Shown piece by piece: positions 1 to 12,419 of a stretch of 64,000 bases of DNA; the stretch's first letter is position 1, and each line of letters opens with the position of its first letter. The DNA comes from Parasponia andersonii. Lineage: Eukaryota > Streptophyta > Magnoliopsida > Rosales > Cannabaceae. The position numbers and the translations under genes are program-made. The stretch lies in the NCBI GenBank assembly GCA_002914805.1, contig JXTB01000237.1:528230-592229 (forward strand), written 5' to 3'. The notes under the pieces were generated by a model. The model was not told the DNA's origin, searched no databases, and saw only the letters and a program-made list of their open reading frames with translations.

Positions 1-722
1 TGTAAAGCAATGCTAAACCCATAGACTGTGTATTTAGCTTCCTTCGCATTCTTATTCTTTTTCATCTTCTGAAGGTAGTTTTCCCTCTGATGCATCATCT
101 CCTTATTCAAACTAGGAAACGTTCTCTCGTAAGATCGCCTTCCCCATAGATAATTAAAGAAATTCTCCTCATTCTCCACAAAAGAGAGCATATCCATCAG
201 AATCTTGGTGCTTGACTCATGTGCCATCAAGAGCCCATCTACCAAGTAGCACAACCCCAACTTCCATACGTCCTCATTCTCCTCACAATTTAGAAATGCA
301 GCTTCTAATTCACCGGATCTCACATTAGCTTCATTATTTAGGTATGTCTCCCTGAGCCTCATGCTACTAGACATAGATTTGTACTTCACAATGTCTAGAT
401 CTTTGCCAAAGTTTAATGCCGTTATCAATACAAACTCATCAAGCCCGAATCTCAAGTTGCTATTCCTAATGAAAAGCTGCAACTTCGCCGGGTTTTTGGA
501 TTTCACCTTCCTCAACAGTACTTGGTGTATAAGTACTCATGATGCTTGCAATGGAGGAGCAAGAAAAAACTGCTTAAACGGACACTGCTTTGCCCTCTCT
601 AACAAATCATACTTTTCAAATCTCTCCTTAATCTTCGACATCACCGTTGTTCCTTTTATAGTGACCCTTTGAGGAAAGTGTTCTCCAAAAAGTACAAGGA
701 GTTTTGACTTTTGGTTCGACAT
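1..722 (-). pseudogene. Decayed DUF1985-type (Ulp1-associated transposon) ORF, partial
   Basis: Reading the minus strand from an ATG at 722 gives a protein start resembling the N-terminal DUF1985 region found in plant Ulp1-protease-related ORFs. Visible features are a segment with ERFEKYDLLERAKQCPF near residue 35, then an LLRKVKS / LRFGLDEFVLITALNFG core, then an acidic stretch and a YLWGRRSYEN segment. The frame is broken by an in-frame TGA at 537-539 and by a frameshift at about 115-135, after which the similarity resumes (MMHQRENYLQKMKK). The left end runs off the window, so the catalytic Ulp1 domain, if any, is not visible. From family knowledge, such genes are often carried by Mutator-like elements; that this copy is such a passenger is inference. 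It is unlikely to make a working protein. Confidence 0.6.
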
Positions 723-769
723 AAGAGGAACAAAGCAATTTAGACAAAATTTTTACAAATTTAACATAT

Positions 770-1420
770 ATCAAAAGCATCTAAATTACGTCGAAATATA
801 GTTGAAACGCATCGAAATAGGTCGAAAAGTAATCGAAATTTCGATCATTTTGATTTCGACGAGATTTCGATTGTCATTGAAAAATCTTACAGAAACTATC
901 TCAAATGAGAACAAATAGCTAGGAGGTCGAAATTGTCCATCGAAAATTATCGAAAAATAGAGCACGTCGAAATGGAATCGAAAATTAATCGAAAACAGTC
1001 GAAAAAAGATTAACTACTAGCTACTAGAAAAGGTCATCGAACTGTCATCGAAAAACAGTCGAACTAACATCGAAAATTTAGAGCAGCCTTATTTTCTATT
1101 TTAAAATGTCATCGAAAATGTATCGAAATTTCAGCACTATTCATCGAAACCTCATCGAAATAAAATCGAAACACAGTCGAAATAACATCGAAAGTTTATT
1201 TTACCTATTTTAAAATATCATCGAAAAGGTATCGAAATTTCGACTCTGTAAATCAAAACACAGTCGAAATACCATCGAAAACACGTCGAAATACTATCGA
1301 AAATACGTCGAATTTCACGTGATTTTCCGGTACTATTTTCAGCCATACTCATCGAAATATGATCGAAATTTTAACGAAATTAATCGAAAATGCATCGAAA
1401 AAATGTCGAAATGAAGTCAA
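770..1420. repeat. Dense interspersed TCGAAA motif array
   Basis: The hexamer TCGAAA, or its core TCGAA, recurs about every 10-20 bp for some 650 bp, mostly on the plus strand with a few inverted TTTCGA copies near 835-870. Flanking letters vary (ATCGAAAT, GTCGAAAT, ATCGAAAA), so this is a motif-dense field rather than a strict tandem repeat. A longer period is visible too: a block around TTTTAAAATGTCATCGAAAA near 1100 recurs about 109 bp later, near 1209. The array lies directly upstream of the DUF1985 pseudogene start on the minus strand, so it may be the promoter or subterminal region of that transposon. The link is inferred. Confidence 0.75.
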
Positions 1421-1429
1421 AAATTTCTA

Positions 1430-1860
1430 AATCGTCTTCTACTACAAATGCCCTAAATTCAAAAAAAATAAAACCCTCAAATTATATTTTGCTTACCTTC
1501 TTTTGGGGACTCATTTTTCTCAACGTAATCCTAAACATTTACGATAGACGGCACGACGAGTTTTCGTCTTCCTCGGTTTATGACACGATGAGTTCTTGGG
1601 TTTTCAGAGAAAGAGACGAAATAGAGAGTTAGAAGGGAGAGACAAATGAGGAATTTCTGAGGGAAGATGTATATTTTCTCTTAGGTATTAGTAAGAGTAT
1701 TTTCGTCCGCAAACATATTTTTAAAATGTTTTTTAACTTGTGCATATGGGCCAAAATAAGAGTATTAGGGAGTATATTTAACCTAATTTCTCTAATTTTT
1801 ATCACATGTACTGTTAGTAAGATAATTAATATTATAATATGAATTAAAAAAAAAGTAGAA
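1430..1860. other. Intergenic stretch, no gene seen
   Basis: AT-rich DNA between the TCGAAA array and the LMBR1-like promoter. Short open frames on both strands (80 codons or fewer) show no recognisable domain and no codon-like composition. It may be the outer end of the transposon that carried the DUF1985 ORF, but no terminal repeat or target-site duplication was found. Confidence 0.4.
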
Positions 1861-1899
1861 TATGTTAACACGAAACATTTTTGTTAGCACGCCCTTCAT

Positions 1900-2365
1900 T
1901 CGCCGCGGAGCTTACGAGCGACAGCCGTTCTTGCAAGGTGTAGAACGGGTTTTCCATATTTGAAAACAAATACTATTTGCTTCGACAGGCTGTTCGAGGT
2001 TTGTCATAGCCAATGTCCGCAAATTTACAATAATATCCAAGGCCACTTCCCTCTTATCTCCCAAATGAATGACGTCATAAAGGGCATTATCGTAATTTCA
2101 GTCCCACACGTCAGACTCTCTCTCTCTCTCTCTAACAAATTACCTCACCGGAAAAAAGCCTGTCCAGAGCTCCAACCCCACCTTTCCTCCTCTTCTCCCC
2201 AAAATCGATCTAAAGCTTCTTCTGAAAATTAACAGATCCGCGATTTCGAAACCCTAATTCGAATTTGGGGTAAAGGGAAAAGAAACCCTAATTTGTTAGT
2301 CGGTTTCCGAGATTTTCGATTCGAGTTGAATCGAATCGAATCGAGAGAGAGAGAGAGAGATAGCG
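1900..2365 (+). promoter_or_regulatory. Promoter and 5' leader of the LMBR1-like gene
   Basis: Contains a CCAAT core (about 2009-2014), a palindromic TGACGTCA bZIP/CRE-type site at 2070-2077, a CT microsatellite at about 2107-2132 and a GA microsatellite at about 2342-2360 just before the ATG. CT/GA tracts are common in leaders of plant housekeeping genes. No clear TATA box is visible near a likely start site, so the transcription start cannot be placed. Confidence 0.4.
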
Positions 2366-5300
2366 ATGGGCGATTTCAATCTCGCGCTCGTAATCGTCGC
2401 CATTGTTGTCTGTGTCATCGTCTTCCTCTTCAATGTCTACCTCCTTGTCAATTACCAGCACCCCGACGACGCCAACCAGGCCTATTTCCCCAAATTTGTC
2501 GTCGTTTTGGGGCTCTCCGTCGCCGCCATTTCCATACTGATGTTACCGGCGGACGTAGCGAACCGGCAGGCCTGTCGTCACGCGATATATAATGGCGCGT
2601 GTAATCTCACCCTGCCGATGAAAGATCTGTGGCTTGCTATCTATATTCTCGATGCGGTGCTTGTCTTCTTCGTTATACCCTTTGCTATGTTCTACTATGA
2701 AGGAGACCAGGACAAGTAGGTACTTTTGGGTTTTGTTTAAACGTGTTTTTTTTTGGGGGGGGGGGGGGGGGAATAGGGAAAATGTTATGTCTATGTTTAT
2801 GGTTTCAAATGCCGATGCTGGTTTTGTGCGCAGGAGTGTTGGAAAGCGGATTAAAAGTGCGTTGATATGGGTGGTAACCACCGCCATTGTTTGTGCTCTG
2901 GTGCTTGGCATATTATACGGTTAGTTGATTTATGGTTTTTAGTTTCATTTGAGTATTTTGGTCTATAAATTTCATGGTAGAATGGTAGTTTGTATAACCG
3001 GATATTGAGCTTTAGGTGGATAGGTAGGAGCCTTTACTTGGAAGTTATTTACAAATGGGATTCTGAATTTGTAGTTCGTAGATGTTTCTTTTGGTTAGAT
3101 TTGTTTTATTTGTGCTTGATCATTCAATAGTTCATTGCAAAATGCAAACCTTATCACGGGCTAATAATAATTAGATTCTGGTTGCGGTTTCACTTCCCCT
3201 GAAGCTCGGTCTTCTTTTTTGATTGGTGTTTTACGCCTTTATTTTGTGGTCGTTTTTGGTGAGACGTTCCTTTTATTTTGTGAACATGTTGAGGAAATTT
3301 TCCTCTACTTGGAATTAGGTTAGCAATTCCATTATTTGCTAGCTTGAGATATTGAATTCTTAGAAACATCTGTCAGTTGAATCAATGAGCCACAATGCTA
3401 TGACCTTGTAACCATTTTATTTAAGAAGCATACAATCAGTGAAGTAACATGGAGTGCAGTTGTTTATGATTCGAACGTACTCAGTCAATGGCTTGTGTGT
3501 ACAACTGTTCAATTTCTCTTATTTTCTTTTCACTTGGGTTTCCTGAGTCTCCATATTTTCTTTGACTTTTATTGATTTACTTGGTATGGTGTGTTCCAGA
3601 GGTAAATGGTTTTGAGGGTATCTTGTGGATTTTAGGTTATATTTAGATCTCACACATTTGGTTTTGGATATTTTTTCGAAGCAATATGGATTTTTTCTTT
3701 TCTTTCTGCATTTCTTGAATTGTTTTTCCAACACCCAAATCTTTACGTTATCTCATTAATCTTCTACGTATGCCACTTATCAAAATTGTACAAATCCTCC
3801 ATATATTTATGAATTTATTGATTATTCACATGTCCTTTTATTAAAAGTTGATTAAAGTCTAGTTTCATATGTGCATAGTCTTTGAATTTAATGTTCTTAG
3901 TTCTCACTTCTTACTTTCTGTTCTGTTAATGTTTATTTGTCTTTTATTTTCATTCTCGTTTGATGGTTTGCTGATTTTAGGGCTTATTGGAGAGGTGGAC
4001 TTTACTGTTAGGCACCTTTCTTCTACCACAACTTCTTTTCCTAATTCTTGGGACTTCTCTAGTGGTCAACCATGTATAGGTGGCTCAGACCAGGTTTGAT
4101 CATAGACTAACTATCTTATTAGTTTAATTTGGACATGTTATATTCCTTTCATTTGACATGTTATCTTATTTGCTGTTCTGTTAATATCTTTCATTTCTTG
4201 ATGTTATATGCTATTATTTGGCATGCTGTTACTCTAATTATCATTTTCACCCTCTTGCTCATTTGGTCCGTTTTCTTTTTTCCCCGCTTTCCTCCATTTT
4301 GCAGTGCTCTGCATATCCTGCTAATGCTGCATCAGAGAAGACATGGACCATGCGAACAACCTTCCCAGAATATGTTGTTGCTCTTGCTACCATTGTTGGA
4401 TCAGTACTTTTCTCTGTAAGTTCCTTCTTGCATGCCTTTATCCACCCCACCCCCCCATTTTTCTTCCTTCAACTTAAATAGATGTGAAAAATGGTCCCTT
4501 TTTTTCCCCATGATTTTATGATATGGTAAATTTGAATTTCAAGAGGTAAGATTCAATATATATATATATTTATTCAGGGCACATTAAAGTCTATTTTCTT
4601 TAGTATTTGGATAATGTGTCTGTGTGGTGTGTGTGTGTGAGTTTCATATGTAAAGCAGTATGTTACTTGTTTCTGGTCTTCTGGAGCAAAAATTCCACTA
4701 GATTTGAATAGCAGCCCTTTCCCTTATTAATTTTGTCATTGACCAGCCTTCTATATCATCCAGATATTTGGTGGGGTTGGTATTGCATGCTTACCACTGG
4801 GACTCATTTTCTCATTCATTCGGCGTCCAAAGGCTGTTATTACTCGGTCACAGTATATAAAGGTACTTCTTCATTTTCCTTGTGTATTATTTGAATGATA
4901 GCTCGTATCGTTTGCTTGTTGTGATTACTTGATAATATTTGATCTTCATATACTATAGGAAGCAACTGAACTTGGTAAGAAGGCAAGAGAATTGAAGAAA
5001 GCAGCTGATGCCCTCCATCAAGAGGAAAGAAGTGGCTCCAAGGGTAGAAAATGGCGTAAAAATGTGAAGGCAGTAGAGAAGGTATATCCAATATCCATTA
5101 TTTTTTAATTACATCAAAATATGGCATAAGCATTTTTCTGTGCACCATAATACAATGTAGCACTTGTCATTCACATGACAAATGAGTGTTGCATATCATA
5201 TGGGATCTTGTAGAAGACAAAGTATTGCTGACACTTGAATGGATGTTGACATTATGAGGCTGGAGATTGCTCATTGTGACATTCTGACTGATGCTTTGGC

Positions 5301-7698
5301 CCTGTATGGTTATTGGAAAGTAATTGATGCTTGCTTAATTTGACAGGAATTACTTCAGTTGGAAGAAGATGTAAAGCTTCTGGAAGAGATGTACCCACAA
5401 GGAGAGAAGGTAATGTACTGTTTACATCTAGCATGAATGGTTATTTTATTTTATTTTTATTTCTTTTTATTTATTTATTTTTTCATGCTAAACATTAGTG
5501 CTATATTTTCATTTGCTGATTTTCTTGTCTGAATTCAGGCTGAGACTTCTTGGGCTTTGACTGTTCTTGGTTACTTGGCAAAACTAGTCTTGGGGATTTT
5601 GGGGTGCGTGCTTATTATGTATTTGGATTATTTCTTGGTTCTTTTTTTTTTTCCCCAGTTTTTGCCTTCCTGCCTTTTCAGTTACTTTACATAAGACAGT
5701 GGTTTATATTATTGTAAAGCATGCTGAATTATATTCTAAAGTAACATCAATGTGAGAGCTTTTGGTTAGAAGCTTATAGATTAAAATCATGATGTTCTAA
5801 TTTAATTTAAAACATTAGAGTAAAAGAATTAAGAGAGAAGTTTGTGCAAAACAATATTAGAGATTGTTTTGAAGCAACTCAGATTGACAGAACTTTGATC
5901 CCAAAACAGTGCAGGGTCCACACCTGTTTATCTATAATTTAGACTTTATTTGTTCTAGACATCAATTTTTATTTCTTAGAGCTTTTATATTTATTTGTGA
6001 GAATACTATTTATGTTTTGTTGAAGATATGAGGATGAAGTGACTACTAAGCATTTGATATGGTGTGCATATGTGTCCCTTTGGATAACATTAACAATACC
6101 ATGCCTGATAAATGACTGAAAGTCTAAAAATAGACGCATCATACTCTGCCATAGTTTTTATTTCATTGTATTTTCTAATATTCAGGGACCTATGATACGT
6201 TTTTATTCATTTGATTCAACCTAACCATTAATCTTGTGTTGTCAGGTTGATTGTCTCTGTTGCTTGGGTTGCTCACATCGTCATCTATTTGTTGATTGAC
6301 CCTCCTCTTTCTGCTTTCCTGAACGAGGTTTTCATCAAGCTGGATGATATTTGGGGTATATATCAGAATATTCATCCCTGTTCTTATTTTTTGTTATATT
6401 GCCTGTGTATTGAGTTTACTTTTGGCATGTTAATACTTTTTCACCAGGTCTTTTGGGAACTGCGGCATTTGCGTTCTTCTGCTTCTACCTCCTCCTGGCT
6501 GTTGTTGCCGGAGCAATGATGCTTGGTCTCAGATTAGTTTTCATTACAATTCATCCCATGAAGTAATGCGATTTTCGGTTTTGTCCTCCTTTTTTCTTTC
6601 TAAATTAATTTTTGTTTCACCAGAGTTTACCCTAGTGTATTTGCTAATAATTTTGTTTACTTTATTCTTTTCCAGGTGGGGAGGTACTCTTATGAACTCA
6701 TTTTTGTTTAACGTGGGACTTATTCTCCTATGCTCAATCAGGTTGGCATTTTAATCCTTCGCTATTTTCATTCATATTAGGTTTTGCTGGCATATTGTCA
6801 TAGCTTGTCATTAGATATGCTGGACTGAGTTGTCATTTTTGAAACTTTGTTAGAAGAAGTTAACTGCAGAATGGCAAGTATTAGTCTACCAAGTCCCTTT
6901 CTTATCATTCTAACTTATGTATCGGAGCGGTAATACCCTCCAGAATGTATTCTGTACTTCAAAAATGGTCCCTGGTCACTAGTTTTCCTTAAAGTAATAT
7001 CTTTTTGATGGCACACCATCTTGTTAAATTCATTATATTCAGGTAATAAACAAGTTTCATTTTGCCAGTCTTTTTGGCCAAGGGTACATCTCACCGATTA
7101 AAAGGATCGGATGAGTTGTGTTAACTTTAAGTTTTTATAGGGATGAGTTTTCTATTATTGTCCTGTGTAGTGGATGGAGGCTGTTGCTCTCCAGTCATTA
7201 CACAACTGTATTCTTTTCTTTACTGGAATTATGATTTGCTTATCTTGTTGTCTTTCTGTCAGTGTGATCCAGTTCTGCTCTACCGCATTTGCTTACTATG
7301 CTCAAGCAACTGCAGCACAGGAAATATTTGGTCACACATTACAATCTCTTCGTGGGATTAAGTATCTATACAAGTGAGTTGCAATTACTCTGATGCACTA
7401 TAATTCATTCTTATCAGGCCTGTGCGCTCTATTGATTTGGTTGGACAATTTTGTTAAATTTACAGGTACAATGTGTTTCAAATTGCATTTATTGTTCTGG
7501 CGGGATTGACCTTTGTGTATTATGCTGCCTTCGTAAGTTTTACACATTTTTCTTTTTACTGCTTACCTTTATATTTGTGCATGTATCGATTTTGCCTCAA
7601 GAGTTTAATGGCCTTTTGTTGTTGATTCTATTTGACTCCACATAATGCAGGGATGGAGAAGAAAAAAACCTAGTGGCAGGTTCCAGCTTTCCTCTTAG
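2366..7698 (+). CDS. LMBR1-like multi-pass membrane protein (508 aa, 14 exons)
   Basis: Exons: 2366-2715, 2834-2919, 3981-4093, 4305-4415, 4764-4862, 4959-5081, 5347-5409, 5539-5603, 6246-6355, 6448-6562, 6676-6741, 7263-7373, 7466-7532, 7651-7698. All introns are GT/AG and the spliced frame is open for 508 codons. The protein begins [19 protein letters not shown] and ends [15 protein letters not shown]. It has several hydrophobic membrane segments on either side of a charged, helix-forming central stretch ([17 protein letters not shown], exons 6-7). It closely resembles the Arabidopsis LMBR1-like protein At5g01460 (LIMR/LMBD1-type family; lipocalin-receptor or lysosomal-cobalamin-exporter relatives in animals). 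The plant role is not established. The first exon covers about the first 117 residues and the second and third transmembrane regions are encoded over small exons. Nothing in the gene looks broken. Confidence 0.95.
2746..2771. repeat. Poly-T/poly-G run in LMBR1-like intron 1
   Basis: Nine T followed by 17 G within the 118-bp first intron, between the donor at 2716 and the acceptor ending at 2833. A G run this long can form a G-quadruplex in DNA or pre-mRNA. The exact length may be affected by sequencing error. Confidence 0.8.
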
Positions 7699-8529
7699 GC
7701 TATGTTTTGCCTAGTAAACCATGCACCCATATGGTGGACCCATCGGAATTTTCAGTTTTAACATATCTCTGGAGTGATTTGCATTCGGATGCGCCTAGTT
7801 TTGTTCTTTGTTGAGAGATATAGAGAAGTGGGGCGGATATCATCCAATTTCAAATTGGGTTAGTGCAGTGGGAATGGCATTTGATACCACTCTTGTTTTA
7901 TGCTTTCCTCTTTTTTGTATCTATTATTTCTTTGTTTGATTTGTGTTTTAACATTGGCTTTTGTCATGTAATCTAGATATCCTCTTCACACATGCAAGCT
8001 GGGTTTCTTGGAAATATCCTTGATGTAATATAACCGTTGAGAACAAATAGTTGTACCTGCCTTAGTTTCATGATATTTGTGGACATTATTTTATTTTCTA
8101 TCCCAGGAAGTTCAATTTATTTGATCAAATATGACAGCTTTTTTCTGGAGCTTATGAATGATTTCGTAAGCTTTTTTCTTTCCAGATGTGCTGCTTATGC
8201 TTGCATAACAATATATGACAGCCTCATTTGGGTTGTATTCGATTATTTTATCGATTTATATGGTTTGGAATGCTATTGCCTATTTATACGAAGAACAACA
8301 GTATCATGAGATCTGAGAATCGAAATTGGCCTTTTTCACTTTATAATTCCCTTCAGAGTACAGATACAGGTTGTTTTGAATGACCACTTTTCCAATTTAG
8401 AAGTCTCAAATTTAAAACAGCTATTTAAGTACTAATAATGGGGATTTATTTTCCTCTCCTCTTATGATTTTGACATGTTAACAGACTAGAAGGATTCTGC
8501 AAATTGTACCCCATCAAATGATAGTAGTC
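7699..8529. other. Convergent 3' flanks of LMBR1-like and GDSL gene 1
   Basis: About 830 bp separate the two stop codons, which face each other. The stretch is T-rich on the plus strand and holds the LMBR1-like 3' UTR and, on the minus strand, the short GDSL gene 1 3' UTR. Polyadenylation points cannot be fixed by eye. Open frames here (for example 8037-8309 plus) carry no recognised domain. Confidence 0.6.
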
Positions 8530-11500
8530 CTAATGTAATTTTAGCCGTTCGATGGTTCCATCAGCACTGGTATCGGATACGTTGAGTGTTGTCTTTCCAT
8601 CAGCGCAGACTGGATCGTAGGCTGAATCTTCACCAAACTCAGCTGGCAATGATCGGAAGTGTAGGCTTGGTTCCCAGTCTGCCTCTTTGAGCACCTTCAA
8701 TATCTCCCTCAGTATTATCTTACTTGCCTCAGACGAAAAATGTATTCCATCTCTGGACGACAACGATGCAAGGATATTAGAAAACCAAACCCCAAAATCC
8801 AATGCTTCTCAGCCAAAAGATTAAAAGTAAATAAATAAGAACAGTAAGGGGACGATTAATTTGCTCGCTTTTCGACATAGAATACTCTGTCAGATTTGAA
8901 TATTGTTCGATTATAATATATGATGTTACGCACTTTAATTAGGTGTACTTTACCACATAATCCTTCTCTATTGCACCTGTATTATGGGAATTAAGTGAAC
9001 TCACGTGAAGCAAGTAGTTCGCCAATCTTTCTTTTCCTGAATTGAAGTCCACATATCAATTGCCTTGACATCCATCTCTTTGCAGAGCTCCATGCAAGCG
9101 TCTGAATATTCTCGGCACAACTCATTTGTTCGACCCATATCTCCTAGTTCTCTATTTTTGGTAAAAAAAAAGAAAAGAAAAGAAAAAAAAGATATATAAG
9201 TTTAGTACTTAGATAATAAATTGAGGAAAACAATATAATAAGCACCTATAGTATTCACGAATTTGTTCCTCATTTACAGGAGGGGCACTAAGAAAGATGA
9301 TGCGAGTTTTTTCTGAAAGCCCCTAGAAATTAAGCACAAACGAGAAACGTTAGAATATGAGCATAACATAAACAATAAAATTAAATCTATATATATATAT
9401 ATAGAAAAAGGAATGACTAATTTTCTTATAAATCAATAATTTTGATGGAGATATTTGGACTTTAAAATTACCCTGAGATGAGTAGCAATTTTCCTCATAT
9501 TTTCAACATATTCCGGAAGTGGCACGTGAGGGCCAAGTCCAGATGGATGTGGACTTAACGAATCATTCCCTCCAAAGTAGACAATCACTAAAGAAGGTTG
9601 AACAGCGGCATCCTAAGTTGAAAATATAGCACAACATCACATCACCAATATTACAATCAAGAGAAATGCTCACATATGATGCATCAAGAGTTGACTGTGC
9701 GGGACCTATGCCTTAAATCCACACAATAAATAATATTATTAATGATCAAACACACACGTTTGATACTAGCATAAATTAACAGGCATCACTAATAGTTTAT
9801 CGCTATTGACTTTTCAAAGAATAAGATATTGCCAAACATAAAAGTATTTAGGACGAAATGTCTTATTTTTAAAAAAATCAATGTGATGATCATTGATCAC
9901 AAAATGTAGAGCATACTTTAGCATTTTTATAGAGAAAAAGACTAGCAGAAAATAAGACTAAAATTTAAAGATTGAGTCTGATATTTGTAAGCACAAAAAT
10001 AGAAAGTCACCTTTGGAAAAACTTGATCTAAAACCTGAAGAGCACGCCTTGAGTTCCAACCAGAATATCCTCGTAACACTATGTCGGCCTATATATACAT
10101 TGCCCAGTGAGCCAAAATCAGTCATATAAACATTATGAATTTCCCTTTTATGTGCTCAATACTATGGTAGCTGTTTTTTCATTTTTCGAGTGAAAATCAA
10201 CACCAAATTTAAAAGGCCAAGAGAAATTTAAAAAACAAAAAGGATGGCAAAACCATTTTCTATTAACCGAAATTAGGAATATAAAACACAAAAAAAATTT
10301 AAGGCCCTATTGTGCTACCGAGACTTGGATTATCATCACTCAAATTCTAAGAGAAATACTAGTCTATTCATTTCTACCTGAAAGGTTTACATCAAATTAA
10401 TATTCAAAGATGTGGCATACCTTATTTTAAAGTGACGTGAGATCATATAATCTGAAACTGTGGGGCTAAAATTCATGCCACACTTTTTTGTAAGAATTTT
10501 TAGGATAAATTATGAGTGTTAGTAACACAGTAAGATTGTTATACAACATGGACTTGAATTAATAACATGAAATACAGACGGAAATTTCAAAGATCAGAAT
10601 ATAAACATTTAATTTGAATAATACGAGAATCCCGTGATGTGATGCAGACGCTTTTCTCTGTTAACAAGAAGACACAGTCGTTCTTAACGGCAATTATTTT
10701 AGCCAAAAGATTACAGAAAGAATTCACTCGACCACAACTTGGCTCAAAAAAATTTCATATAATTTCAAATTTTTTAATTTTTATAACAATTTTCATGGAA
10801 TTTCGCCAACTTTTAGTTCACATAATCCCCTGCTATTAATACTTTTCACGGAATATTGCCTCCTTTCGGCTAGTTGGGACAGTAGAACATGCTTCTTTTT
10901 TCTTTTGCTTTTGTGAGAACCAGATAAATTAGATAATAATTTATTTGGAAAGACTATAGTCATATCGAATAAAATTCCAAATGTATACACAAGGTTCCAC
11001 CTGTTAAGGATAAGGACCCATATTCTTTCATGCGACCAACCCCAAGATGTATAGTGCTAAAAGCTGACACTTCTAAATAATTTTGTGACGGTCACTATGA
11101 ATGTATATAAAAATATATTTATTTTTCCTTTTTCACGCGCACTAGTGGGTCTCCAGATTCTTGTATCTAGATTCCGCGTAGAAACGTCTATGATCACAAC
11201 AGCGTATATGGAGATCAACCTTATTCGTTTTTTTTTTTTTTCTCTTCTTTAAATACATGTGTTTATATATATATATATATATGGCACCAATTCAGAACAG
11301 GGCACCAATTCAGAACCTAATATTTTTTTTACCTATGTATCAATTTAATCGATGAAAATTTAGCAGGTATATTTTTTTATTGTAAAAAGTAGAAAAAAAA
11401 TAGGAGAGAGTATATATATAGGACACCAATTCAGAACCTAATATTTTTTTTTACCTATGTATCAATTTAATCGATGAAAATTTAGCAGGTATATTTTTTT

Positions 11501-12263
11501 ATTGTAAAAAGTATAAAAAAATAAGAGAGAGAAAGAACATTAATAATGTACGTCTTTTCATGTATTTCATTATATGTAAAAAAAAATATATATATATACC
11601 TATCGGATTGGCAACCATATAAATATCCATTTTATGGTATTTTCAATAAGTCTATATGCTCAGTTTTTTTTTTTCAAACAAACGTAAAAAATATAATAAT
11701 AATTTTCCTAGAGAGTGATATGCCAACATGAATTGGTAAAGGATTAATAACATTGCTACATTTTATAGCAAGGGTAGCCACTAGTGAGTGATAAGAAACT
11801 TGCTAGTTGATGCATTAGTATTAATGACTTTCATAGTATTCTTTTTCACCAACTTTAATTGTTTATCCACCCCCCAAACACCCCAACTAATTCAACTCGA
11901 ATAATAATTGATGTAAATGTCACATCAATTTGAATAGCACGACTATCACCAGTCTCACCACAGAGCTTTACAACCACACAAGATGACAATATCCATCTTA
12001 ATATATAAACCCCAAAAGATATTCTTAGAACAAGATATCAAGGCCTATAGATATTTGTACATTATCACAATCTAAATATATCATGTGTAACATAAAAAGA
12101 AATTAGTCCATATGATCTAAGATATTAAAGAAGAGGAAGTAGTTAGTAGTACCTTGCGCGAGTATAAATCAGCAAGAATGGCACCCCACCCTTCACAACC
12201 GAAACTGAGCTGAACTATGGATGAGCCAAACAGAACAAACTGAGGTCTCACTGGTCCTACCAT
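8530..12263 (-). CDS. SGNH/GDSL esterase, CPRD49/IAH1-like, copy 1 (258 aa, 6 exons)
   Basis: Exons in coding order (minus strand): 12263-12153, 10088-10011, 9612-9472, 9322-9246, 9151-9005, 8752-8530. They join in frame to 258 codons plus stop. The SGNH blocks are visible: block I FGSSIVQ with the nucleophile Ser near residue 14-15, block II around GYSGWNSR (Gly, exon 2), block III YFGGNDSL (Asn, exon 3), and block V DGIHFSSEA (Asp/His, exon 6). Length and layout fit the plant GDSL esterases related to cowpea CPRD49 and yeast isoamyl-acetate esterase IAH1, which hydrolyse short-chain esters; the natural plant substrate is not known. No signal peptide is evident. Intron 1 is about 2.06 kb and carries MITE copies. 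It is a tandem paralogue of the gene at 18118-22748, with the same exon phases. Confidence 0.93.
11283..11616 (+). mobile_element. MITE pair (TA-flanked family) in GDSL gene 1 intron 1
   Basis: A truncated copy starts at 11283, with its first 18 bases duplicated at 11283 and 11301, and stops near 11418 in a TA run. A second copy runs from 11421 to 11616, ending CGGATTGGCAACC. Both share the family's internal landmarks: poly-T with ACCTATG, ATTTAGCA, TTTTTTTATTGTAAAAAGTA, AAGAGAGAGAAAGAACATTAATAATG and CGTCTTTTCATG. Confidence 0.75.
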
Positions 12264-12309
12264 CTCTGATCTCTTTCTCTCCTCAATTCTATTATAGATG
12301 TGGAATGAG

Positions 12310-12346
<37 letters not shown>

Positions 12347-12405
12347 TTGTTGTATTTGTAGGGAGAACTTCTCTTCGGGCCTCTGCCCTTTCGTCAGAAA
12401 CCACT

Positions 12406-12414
12406 CTTTATATA
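12406..12414 (-). promoter_or_regulatory. Candidate TATA box of GDSL gene 1
   Basis: On the minus strand the sequence reads TATATAAAG, about 143-150 bp upstream of the ATG at 12263. This is a reasonable spacing for a plant TATA box with a leader of roughly 100 bases. No transcript data are available to confirm it. Confidence 0.5.
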
Positions 12415-12419
12415 GCCTC

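Noticed and set aside
770-1420. CRISPR-like array
   Set aside because: The repeat is only six bases with irregular spacing, in a plant nuclear sequence; no repeat-spacer structure.
2293-2592. Overlapping upstream ORF in the LMBR1-like leader
   Set aside because: It begins with TTG, not ATG, and runs in another frame over exon 1; no support for translation.
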